The notes beneath the pieces are model-generated. The model saw only the letters and a program-made list of their open reading frames with translations, did not search any database and was not told where the DNA came from. From assembly GCA_007129335.1 (NCBI GenBank), contig SKVS01000034.1, positions 1 through 6,350 on the forward strand: 6,350 nucleotides of DNA, given 5' to 3'. Every line of letters starts with the position of its first letter. Position 1 is the stretch's first letter. The stretch is from Spirochaetaceae bacterium (GTDB lineage Bacteria > Spirochaetota > Spirochaetia > DSM-27196 > Salinispiraceae). Shown one piece after another: positions 1-6,205 of the stretch. A program made the position numbers and the translations under genes.

Positions 1-1
1 G

Positions 2-757
2 GCAGTTCGACTGAGGTTCTCGTCGTTGTTCTACGGTTTGGGGTTCTTTTTTCAGGTAATCAAGGAAACCCTGTTTTTCTTCCGCTCAAAACAGGTGGGC
101 TTCAAGGTTCTTGTAATGCAGATCCTCTTTACCGGATATGAAGCCCTCATAATTAATATAATTATGGCAGTTTCCATAGGTGCTGCAATTATTGTCATTG
201 GTTCGGGCCTCCTGCCACAATTCGGCCAGGGACAGCTCATCTATTCCATTCTCATTATTGTTATAACCCGGGAACTTGGACCCCTTCTGACGGCCTTTGT
301 CATTACTGCCCGTTCAGGAACAGCAATTGCCACCCAATTAGGAACCATGGTGGTAAACCACGAAATAGAAGCCTATGTTTCGGTAGGCCTGAATCCCATA
401 TCCTATCTGGTGGTTCCCCGGTTCATAGGAATGCTGGTTTCCATGATTGTTCTGACCATTTATTTCAATGTCTTCGGATTACTCGGGTCCTTCGTAGTTG
501 TGCAAATCATCCGGCCCATTTCCCTGAATGAATACCTGGGCGGATTGTTAACAACCTTTCAGGTGGGCGATCTGTTATCGGGTATGAGCAAGGCGCTGAT
601 CTTTGGCATTATTGTATCAGTAGTATCCACGTATCAAGGGTTTGCGGTAAACCGGTCATCCACAGAAATACCGGTTGCAGGAATTCGGGCTGTAGGCCAG
701 AGTTTTATTCTCATTATCATTACGAATGTATTCGTTACCCTTATGCAGTATGGATAA
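2..757 (+). CDS. mlaE: MlaE-family ABC lipid transporter permease, 5' end outside the window
   Basis: This is the inner-membrane permease of an Mla/MCE-type lipid ABC transporter, normally a dimer working with an MlaF-type ATPase and an MCE protein. The reading frame is open from base 2 with no upstream stop, giving 251 visible codons against about 260 for E. coli MlaE, so only some 10-15 N-terminal residues seem to be missing. A TTG at base 26 could serve as a start but would cut into the conserved N-terminal amphipathic stretch. The family signature is clear: RELGPLLTAFVITARSG at visible residues 90-106, then QLGTM, NHEIEAYVSVGLNP and LVVPRFIG up to about residue 143. Hydrophobic segments lie near residues 48-70, 79-104, 136-168, 197-214 and 233-248. 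The stop lies 13 nt before the preferred ATPase start. The symbol is a family-level label; the transported lipid is unknown. Confidence 0.93.
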   Translation, partial: AVRLRFSSLFYGLGFFFQVIKETLFFFRSKQVGFKVLVMQILFTGYEALIINIIMAVSIGAAIIVIGSGLLPQFGQGQLIYSILIIVITRELGPLLTAFVITARSGTAIATQLGTMVVNHEIEAYVSVGLNPISYLVVPRFIGMLVSMIVLTIYFNVFGLLGSFVVVQIIRPISLNEYLGGLLTTFQVGDLLSGMSKALIFGIIVSVVSTYQGFAVNRSSTEIPVAGIRAVGQSFILIIITNVFVTLMQYG

Positions 758-759
758 AC

Positions 760-764
760 AGGGA
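760..764 (+). promoter_or_regulatory. Ribosome binding site that decides the ATPase start
   Basis: AGGGA lies 6 nt before the ATG at 771. The same 6-nt spacing is seen for the next two genes (AAGGA at 1545-1549 and TAAGGAG at 2658-2664). The earlier in-frame ATGs at 726 and 750 have no purine-rich site in front of them, so this site favours 771. Confidence 0.6.
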
Positions 765-770
765 TACCTT

Positions 771-1559
771 ATGGATACAATCAGCTCATCCCCGGATATA
801 AAACTCCAGAACATGACGGTGCACAGCGGACAGTTCTGTGTCCTGAAGGATATAACAGCCACCTTTCCCGGAGGAAAATGTTCGGTCATTTTGGGGGTAG
901 CAGGTTCGGGCAAGAGCTCCCTCATTAAATCTGCCGCAGGTTTACTTGTTCCCACAGAGGGCAGGGTTATGGTAGATACTTTGGATATTAACAATGCATC
1001 AAAAAAACAAGCCCTGGCTTTTCGGGGAATGAGCGGTTTTGTGTTTCAGGATTCCGCTCTATGGCAGGACACCTCTGCCCTCCAGAATGTTTCAATGCCC
1101 CTGAGGATTCACCAGCCCGGCCTGGATTCCAAAATTATCTACACCCTGGTTTCCTCTCTTTTTCGTAAAGTAGGTTTTACCGATGATCCCAATCTCCGTC
1201 CCGCGGACCTTTCTACGGGAGAGCAGAAACTCATTTCCCTTGCCCGGGCAATTATTCATCAACCCCGAATTCTCTACATGGATGATCCCACCTCGAACCT
1301 GGACGAGGATTCGATCGATAATGTCTATGGAATTATTGAGGAACAAAAAAATGAAAACACCACTATACTCATAGGTACCAATAATTCTGACATTGCCTAT
1401 CGGTATGCTGACTATTTGGGGGTTATCAAGGGAGGGAAACTCCTGGTGTTCGGTCCCTACGAAGAAACATTGAACAAGGTTGAACATATTTTAAGCGGTT
1501 CTCTGGCCAGGCTCCGGGCAAGGGGGAGCCGCAATCAGGGGAGCAAGGACGAACTATGA
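771..1559 (+). CDS. mlaF: MlaF-like ABC transporter ATPase with altered catalytic motifs
   Basis: This is the cytoplasmic ATP-binding subunit pairing with the upstream MlaE-type permease. From the ATG at 771 it has 262 residues, close to MlaF (about 270). Walker A is GVAGSGKSS (42-50). The Q-loop region FQDSALWQDTSALQNVSMPLRIH (92-114, written here in parts: FQDSALWQD, then NVSMPLRIH) matches the MlaF pattern. The signature is LSTGEQ (147-152) and Walker B is ILYMDDP (167-173), followed by a D-loop SNLD. Three positions depart from the usual motifs: the signature reads STGEQ rather than SGGQ, the Walker B catalytic Glu is Asp172, and the H-loop reads GTNNSD with Asn204 where the switch His is expected. 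In-frame ATGs at 726 and 750 would add 15 or 7 residues, but neither has a ribosome binding site. The stop overlaps the next start as ATGA, suggesting coupled translation. Function in lipid transport rests on family and neighbours; catalytic strength is uncertain. Confidence 0.9.
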   Translation: MDTISSSPDIKLQNMTVHSGQFCVLKDITATFPGGKCSVILGVAGSGKSSLIKSAAGLLVPTEGRVMVDTLDINNASKKQALAFRGMSGFVFQDSALWQDTSALQNVSMPLRIHQPGLDSKIIYTLVSSLFRKVGFTDDPNLRPADLSTGEQKLISLARAIIHQPRILYMDDPTSNLDEDSIDNVYGIIEEQKNENTTILIGTNNSDIAYRYADYLGVIKGGKLLVFGPYEETLNKVEHILSGSLARLRARGSRNQGSKDEL

Positions 1560-2674
1560 AATTCAAAATAAAGTACGCCGACCAAATTGTAGGGCTGTTT
1601 GTCATTCTTTCGTTTGTCGCATTCGGAATGGTGGTAATTCTGCTGGGTATAAACCAGCGCTGGTTTGCAAAAAACTATACCTTTCATACGGTCTTTGAAT
1701 CTTCGGCGAGCCTATCCCCTGGAACCTCAATTTTTATGCGGGGATTCCAAATCGGAAAAATTGACCGGGTCAAGCTGAACGAACATAACCTGGTAGATGT
1801 GGATTTCCATATTTTTGACACCTACTACCCAAAGGTTCGGGAATTCTCCCTCCTGGAGCTCTCGGTTTCCCCTATTGGATTGGGAACCCAACTTCTGTTT
1901 CACCCCGGTCGAGGGGCTGACCTTCTGGAAGAGGGGTCATTCATTTACACCAGCGATTCACCCCAGGGAAGAAGAATCATTGAACTGGAATTAGCGGATA
2001 TTCCCCCGAAAGACGATACCATTACCCGGCTGCTTTCCAACGTCAACCCCCTTCTGGAAAATGTAAACCGAACCCTGACCGGAGTAAACAGAACTATTAC
2101 AGAAATTAATACCGCCCTGTCCGGCGAAAGCTCCGGCCCCTTAGGGGACATTGTGTTCGATATTCGGGACACCACAGCTCAGGTTCCCGAAACCATGACC
2201 ATGGTTAACACCCTTATTTTCGATGCCCAAGGCAGATTGGGAGACCTGCTGGATCAGGTACAGAACATTCTAGGGGAATCGGATACCACCATGGGACACA
2301 TTGCCGGAATAACCGGAAATCTCCTGGAAACCACCGAAAGCCTCCGAGATCCCACAGGCCTTGTTCCCCGCCTGCTGGATCCCCAAGGCTCCCTGGATAC
2401 CCTTCTGAACGACGATAACCAGCTGTTTGACAGTATTATGGCCATGATGGCGGAGCTGGAGGAGAGTGTTACAACCGTGGGACGAATTATTTCCTCTGTT
2501 AACAGCGAGGTACCCCGGCTGGTATCCATACTGAACGAGACAAAGGTTGCCATTGAACTTACCCAGGATGTATTAGAGGGCGTAAGAAACAATCCCCTCA
2601 TTCGGGGAGGCATTCCCGAACGGGAAACCCAGGACACCCAGTACAACAGCATCCGGGTAAGGAGTTTCGAATGA
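1556..2674 (+). CDS. mlaD: MCE-domain (MlaD-like) periplasmic lipid-binding protein
   Basis: This is the substrate-binding part of the Mla-type transporter, anchored in the inner membrane and projecting into the periplasm, where MCE proteins typically form hexameric rings. Of 372 residues, a short basic N-terminus is followed by one membrane helix (about 11-31) and a single MCE domain (about 41-133). The domain contains SLSPGTSIFMRGFQIGKID (52-70) and the central-pore segment SPIGLGTQL (105-113). The rest is a long predicted helical region, about 145-345, much longer than the tail of E. coli MlaD (183 aa in total). It starts with four Asn-bearing heptads (158-185) and later has GSLDTLLNDD (278-287), a type of motif I associate with long-tailed MCE proteins. 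AAGGA sits 6 nt before the ATG; the gene overlaps both neighbours by ATGA. The long tail may form a helical tube toward the outer membrane, as in PqiB or LetB-type proteins (inference). Confidence 0.93.
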   Translation: MKFKIKYADQIVGLFVILSFVAFGMVVILLGINQRWFAKNYTFHTVFESSASLSPGTSIFMRGFQIGKIDRVKLNEHNLVDVDFHIFDTYYPKVREFSLLELSVSPIGLGTQLLFHPGRGADLLEEGSFIYTSDSPQGRRIIELELADIPPKDDTITRLLSNVNPLLENVNRTLTGVNRTITEINTALSGESSGPLGDIVFDIRDTTAQVPETMTMVNTLIFDAQGRLGDLLDQVQNILGESDTTMGHIAGITGNLLETTESLRDPTGLVPRLLDPQGSLDTLLNDDNQLFDSIMAMMAELEESVTTVGRIISSVNSEVPRLVSILNETKVAIELTQDVLEGVRNNPLIRGGIPERETQDTQYNSIRVRSFE

Positions 2675-3579
2675 AAATTCTTATAGTGGTATTCTCAGCC
2701 CTGGTGTTTCTGGGCTGTTCGAGCCTCCCAAGGGGAGCACAGGAAGTTTTTGACACCCGCAACGAAGCTGCCAATTTTTTGCGTTTGGGAGACGGGTTCT
2801 TCTCCCAAGGCCAAATGGATTCTGCCATTCAGTTTTATACCGAAGCCCTGAGGGCGAATCAAAGGGTAGACTTTGTGGAAGGTACCATCCTGGCCCGCAG
2901 CTCCCTGGGCCGGGCATTCTTGCGGGCCGGCCGAATGCAGGATGCCCAACGGGAACTGAATGATGCGTATTTCGATGCTACCCTACTCCAGGAACCAGCT
3001 ATTCTCGGAGTTACCCGGAACAATCTGGGAGAACTGTACTATACCATGGGGAATAAACCCCTTGCCCTGGAATTCTTTACCACGGCCCTGGAATCCCAAG
3101 AAAGGGAAGACAACCTGACCCCTATTCTTTATCACAACCTTGGTATTCTTGCATTCGATGAACGGCAATTTGACCAGGCACAGAATCTGTTTACCGAAGC
3201 CCTCCGGTTAAACCGCAGACAGGGAAATGCAACGGAGATCGGAGCCAACCTGTACATGCTCGCCCAAATTGAGCTTCGGCAACAGAACATAGCTGCTGCC
3301 TATGATCTGGCACAGCAGGCTCTTGAAGCCGATCAGCGGGCTGAAAACTCCCCGGGCATTGGGGATGACCTGGAACTCCTGGGATTCTTAAGCCGCAGAA
3401 TGAACCGTTATCCCCAGGCATTCAACTACTTCCGCAGGGCCCTGGGAGTAGCAACCCAGCTGGATAACCTGGAACTGACAAGAAATGCCCTAGGAAACCT
3501 GGTTGAGCTTTCCCAGCTCATGAATGACGATGAACTTGCCGCCAGGTACCGGGAATTATTATTCCGACTCCCCAACTGA
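2671..3579 (+). CDS. TPR-repeat lipoprotein of the MCE operon
   Basis: This 302-residue protein is a predicted lipoprotein that would sit on a membrane face and bind partner proteins through TPR repeats. The N-terminus MKILIVVFSALVFLGC is a short signal peptide ending in a lipobox (FLGC, Cys16); Phe at -3 is unusual for E. coli but tolerated in spirochaetal lipoproteins. The mature part is a regular array of helix pairs spaced about 40 residues apart, marked by Leu-Gly or Leu-Ala pairs at 39, 79, 119, 157, 197, 237 and 274. This is about six repeats plus a capping helix pair. TAAGGAG lies 6 nt before the ATG, and the start overlaps the MCE gene stop, so it is almost certainly translated as the fourth gene of the operon. 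No enzyme motif is visible. A role as a periplasmic or outer-membrane scaffold for the lipid transporter is inferred only from context. Confidence 0.87.
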   Translation: MKILIVVFSALVFLGCSSLPRGAQEVFDTRNEAANFLRLGDGFFSQGQMDSAIQFYTEALRANQRVDFVEGTILARSSLGRAFLRAGRMQDAQRELNDAYFDATLLQEPAILGVTRNNLGELYYTMGNKPLALEFFTTALESQEREDNLTPILYHNLGILAFDERQFDQAQNLFTEALRLNRRQGNATEIGANLYMLAQIELRQQNIAAAYDLAQQALEADQRAENSPGIGDDLELLGFLSRRMNRYPQAFNYFRRALGVATQLDNLELTRNALGNLVELSQLMNDDELAARYRELLFRLPN

Positions 3580-4227
3580 TCGGGAAGGGAGCAAGCCAAG
3601 TACCAACAACACAACTCCAACCATTTGTACCAGGTGGAAAATTCCGTTGTGGTCAAAAAGCCATATCAGCCTGATTTCCCATGGTCCTGAGGCTTGAATG
3701 ACCGCAGCCCCAATAGTTACTGCAATGCCGAAAATCATCCAAAGCATGTATGGCTGCTTCTTTTTCAGCCACAGCGCAATATAGGCCCCAAGGGCAAACA
3801 ACATTGCAACCCCTTCGTAGAGTATGAATACCAAGAATCCCCCGGGAGCAATTTTGGTTAATCCGTAAAAAACGAATCCCAGGGCAAGCATTCCCCAAAT
3901 AACCCAGGTTGCAACCTTGTGGCGGGCATCGATCAGAACCCCTACCACAAAGAGCGACACGGTCCACCCCAGGCTGAGGTACAGAGGCTCCCAGAGTAAA
4001 TCTTTTACCCGGTCGCTCATTTCAAACCCATGGGCAACGAATCCCAGGGTTGCAGCCAGGAAGAGAAACCCGAAAGCCCACTTCCATACCAATATTCGCT
4101 GGGCCTCTTCAGGATTCTTGCTTCCCTCACTGCCCGACAGTTTGATTATTGCCCAAATGCACAGAAATGCAAGAATGAGATCGGTTACCGCAGTGGTTAC
4201 TTCGGTTTCAATTCCAATTATTGTCAT
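3559..4227 (-). CDS. Seven-helix integral membrane protein of unknown family
   Basis: I do not recognise the family. The protein has 222 residues and about seven hydrophobic helices, near 12-30, 45-66, 81-99, 106-123, 131-154, 160-180 and 194-213. Lysine- and arginine-rich loops after helices 1, 3 and 5 (GSKNPEEAQR, DARHK, LKKKQ) place those loops in the cytoplasm and the N-terminus outside. Asp16, His66, Glu69, Glu80, Glu138 and the DHNGIFH segment (192-198) then all fall on or near the outer side. The arrangement recalls seven-helix metal-dependent hydrolases of the CREST type, or a haem-binding membrane protein, but neither is established. The ATG at 4227 has AGGGG 10 nt upstream. The frame stays open back to 4380, but that extension is translated from the low-complexity tract and lies in the typA leader. 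The 3' end overlaps the TPR lipoprotein gene by 21 nt, tail to tail. Confidence 0.82.
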   Translation of the reverse strand: MTIIGIETEVTTAVTDLILAFLCIWAIIKLSGSEGSKNPEEAQRILVWKWAFGFLFLAATLGFVAHGFEMSDRVKDLLWEPLYLSLGWTVSLFVVGVLIDARHKVATWVIWGMLALGFVFYGLTKIAPGGFLVFILYEGVAMLFALGAYIALWLKKKQPYMLWMIFGIAVTIGAAVIQASGPWEIRLIWLFDHNGIFHLVQMVGVVLLVLGLLPSRSVGESE

Positions 4228-4237
4228 GATGATGGTA

Positions 4238-4242
4238 CCCCT
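4238..4242 (-). promoter_or_regulatory. Probable ribosome binding site of the seven-helix protein gene
   Basis: On the minus strand, CAGGGG ends 10 nt before the ATG at 4227. The spacing is longer than the 6 nt seen in the operon, so the assignment is moderate. No closer usual start codon lies between the two. Confidence 0.4.
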
Positions 4243-4248
4243 GAAGAA

Positions 4249-4276
4249 AGTGTAGCGGGTTTCTGGAAAAGAACAA
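4249..4276 (-). promoter_or_regulatory. Possible sigma-70-like promoter for the seven-helix protein gene
   Basis: On the minus strand TTGTTC (4271-4276) and TACACT (4249-4254) are separated by 16 nt and match the -35 and -10 consensus at 3 and 4 of 6 positions. Transcription would begin only about 15 nt before the start codon, at the edge of the ribosome binding site. This is a weak call in a base-biased region. Confidence 0.22.
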
Positions 4277-4320
4277 GAAAAGAACAAAAAAACAAGAAGA
4301 AAAATAATGAAAAAAAGAGG
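4267..4320 (+). other. A-rich purine tract in the divergent intergenic region
   Basis: Of 54 bases, 49 are purines, with only three C and two T, and most are A. It stands out sharply from the balanced composition on both sides. It contains the loosely repeated unit GAACAA (4271-4276 and 4282-4287). It could act as an upstream promoter element, a bent-DNA tract, or an unstructured A-rich typA leader that favours ribosome or S1 binding. An AATAAT at 4303-4308 resembles a -10 box, but no convincing -35 precedes it. Confidence 0.6.
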
Positions 4321-4321
4321 A

Positions 4322-4375
4322 CACAGGGCCCCGCTTCGTGGTAGGTTTCTTGCACCAAAAACAGGAGGCCCCGTG
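4322..4375 (+). promoter_or_regulatory. Possible hairpin covering the typA ribosome binding site and start
   Basis: GGGCC at 4326-4330 can pair with GGCCC at 4367-4371, and CAC at 4322-4324 with the GTG start codon at 4373-4375, with one A-C mismatch between the two. The stem would take up the last GG of AGGAGG and the start codon. A small inner pairing of TGGT with ACCA is also possible. Folding strength was not calculated, so this is only a candidate. Confidence 0.25.
4363..4368 (+). promoter_or_regulatory. typA: Ribosome binding site that decides the typA start
   Basis: A perfect AGGAGG lies 4 nt before the GTG at 4373. The upstream in-frame ATG at 4307 sits in the A-rich tract with no such site and would add 22 basic residues with no counterpart in TypA proteins. 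Confidence 0.8.
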
Positions 4376-6205
4376 CCCAATCAACACAGAAACCCATCTA
4401 TTCGAAATATTGCTATTATTGCCCACGTTGACCATGGAAAGACAACCCTGGTAGACGCCCTCTTCCGCCAAAGCGGTCTGTTCCGGGAGGGACAGACGGT
4501 TGACGAACGGATCATGGACCGGGGAGACATTGAACGGGAACGGGGAATTACCATATCTGCAAAAAACTGTTCCATAACCTGGCAGGGAGTGAAAATCAAC
4601 ATTCTCGACACCCCTGGTCACGCCGACTTCGGCGGCGAGGTGGAACGGGCCCTGTCCATGGTTGACGGAGTTATTCTTTTGGTGGATGCAAGCGAAGGCC
4701 CCTTACCCCAGACCCGGTTTGTACTGAAAAAAGCCCTGGAAGCCCAGCTGTCTCTTATTACGGTTATAAACAAAATCGATCGTCCCGACGCCCGACCCGA
4801 GGAAGTGCTGGATGAGGTCTACAGCCTGCTCATAGACCTGGATGCCCGGGAAGAACAGCTGGATTTTCCCCTGTACTACGCAATTGGGCGGGAAGGTATT
4901 GCCCAGAAAACCCTGGAAGAACGGGGAACCAATCTTCATTGTCTGCTCGATGCCATTGTGGAAGAACTCCCGGCACCGACCTACAAGCCCGATTCTCCCT
5001 TTCAAATGCTGGTGTCAGACCTGGATTACAGCGATTATCTGGGCAGATTGGCAATCGGCAAGGTTGTTAACGGAAGCATCAAGGCAAATCAGGACCTGGT
5101 TTGCCTGGGCGAACACGACCGGGTAACACCTCTTCGGGTAAGCAAGATTCAGGCCTACCAGGGATTATCCCTGGGAGATGCCGAAACGGTCGAACCGGGT
5201 GACATCATTATTCTTGCGGGGGTTGAGGATGTTCACATTGGGGACACCATTTGCACCCGGGATCAGCCAAAGGCCCTGAAGCGATTGAGTGTAGACGAAC
5301 CTACCGTAGCCATGAAGTTCTACCGGAATAACAGCCCCCTTGCGGGTACCGAAGGAAAGTTCGTCCAGGGCAGCAAGCTGTGGGAACGCCTGCAGAAAGA
5401 AGCTCTGCGAAATGTGGCAATTCAGGTAGAGCCGGGAGAAGACAAGGAAAGCTTTGTGGTCAAAGGCCGGGGTGAATTTCAAATGGCCATAATCCTGGAA
5501 ACCCTCAGAAGGGAAGGCTACGAACTCTGTGTAGGCCGGCCCACCGTCTTAAACAGAAAAGAAGACGGAAAAATCCTGGAACCGATTGAACACGTATTCG
5601 TGGACTGCGAAGAACAATTCGTCGGCATTGTCACGGAAAAACTTTCTATTCGCAAAAGCCGCATTCTTACTATGGTCAATCATGGGAGCGGAAGGGCAAG
5701 AATAGAGTTCTCCACCCCAAGCCGGGCACTCATTGGCTACCGGGATGAATTCTTGACCGATACCCGGGGTACGGGCCTCTTGAATTCCTACCTCATGGGT
5801 TACGAACCATACCGGGGCGATTTTCCCAGCAGAATTAACGGATCTCTGGTGAGCGACAGACCTGGAAAGGCTGTTCCCTACGCCATTTTTAACCTTGAAC
5901 CCCGGGGCCGAATGTTCGTTCAGCCTGGAGATGTTATATACGAGGGAATGATTATTGGAGAACACAACCGACCCGGTGACCTGGAAGTTAATCCTGCCAG
6001 GGAGAAAAAGCTTACCAATATCAGGGCAGCCGGCCGGGATGACAATGTTATTCTGACCCCTATTACACCCTTGACCCTGGAATCGGCCCTGAACTTTCTG
6101 CGCAACGATGAGCTGCTGGAGGTTACACCCAAGAGTCTGCGGTTGCGGAAAAAAATCCTCAGCGCAAACGAACGAAAGATTGCATCCAAACGGGGGGAGG
6201 ATTAA
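4373..6205 (+). CDS. typA: Translational GTPase TypA/BipA
   Basis: TypA is a ribosome-binding GTPase related to EF-G and LepA, linked to 50S subunit assembly and stress or cold growth. With the GTG start at 4373 the protein has 610 residues, against 607 in E. coli. GTPase motifs: G1 AHVDHGKT (17-24), G2 RGIT (57-60), G3 DTPGH (79-83) and G4 NKID (133-136). The G5 region reads YYAIGREG (168-175) where E. coli has YASALNG, so the usual Ser-Ala pair is missing. A beta-barrel domain II (about 205-305), the EF-G-like domains III and V, and the TypA-specific C-terminal part follow. The last contains ALIGYRDEFLTDTRGTG (452-468), GYEPYRG (476-482) and a basic end. The gene is divergent from the seven-helix protein gene and appears to be transcribed on its own. 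Its stop overlaps a minus-strand frame by 4 nt. Identity is certain; only the start is open to debate. Confidence 0.97.
   Translation: MPNQHRNPSIRNIAIIAHVDHGKTTLVDALFRQSGLFREGQTVDERIMDRGDIERERGITISAKNCSITWQGVKINILDTPGHADFGGEVERALSMVDGVILLVDASEGPLPQTRFVLKKALEAQLSLITVINKIDRPDARPEEVLDEVYSLLIDLDAREEQLDFPLYYAIGREGIAQKTLEERGTNLHCLLDAIVEELPAPTYKPDSPFQMLVSDLDYSDYLGRLAIGKVVNGSIKANQDLVCLGEHDRVTPLRVSKIQAYQGLSLGDAETVEPGDIIILAGVEDVHIGDTICTRDQPKALKRLSVDEPTVAMKFYRNNSPLAGTEGKFVQGSKLWERLQKEALRNVAIQVEPGEDKESFVVKGRGEFQMAIILETLRREGYELCVGRPTVLNRKEDGKILEPIEHVFVDCEEQFVGIVTEKLSIRKSRILTMVNHGSGRARIEFSTPSRALIGYRDEFLTDTRGTGLLNSYLMGYEPYRGDFPSRINGSLVSDRPGKAVPYAIFNLEPRGRMFVQPGDVIYEGMIIGEHNRPGDLEVNPAREKKLTNIRAAGRDDNVILTPITPLTLESALNFLRNDELLEVTPKSLRLRKKILSANERKIASKRGED

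Noticed and set aside
26..28. TTG at 26 as the true permease start
   Set aside because: The frame is open to the window edge, the purine-rich GAGG at 13-16 is about 9 nt away but not a convincing site, and family length calls for more N-terminal residues.
726..770. Upstream in-frame ATGs at 726 and 750 as the ATPase start
   Set aside because: Neither has a ribosome binding site, both overlap the permease gene, and the added residues do not resemble the family; 771 has AGGGA at the same 6-nt spacing as the next two genes.
2254..2652. Minus-strand open frame of 132 codons under the MCE gene
   Set aside because: Ser/Arg-rich translation typical of an antisense shadow; the plus-strand protein is clearly real.
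4307..4372. ATG at 4307 as the typA start
   Set aside because: It adds 22 residues from the A-rich tract and GC-rich leader with no ribosome binding site. GTG at 4373 follows AGGAGG and gives the usual TypA length.
4228..4380. N-terminal extension of the minus-strand membrane protein, with an apparent hydrophobic lipobox-like stretch (LFFSC)
   Set aside because: The Phe/Leu-rich stretch is simply the reverse of the A-rich tract, overlaps the typA start region, and has no ribosome binding site in front.
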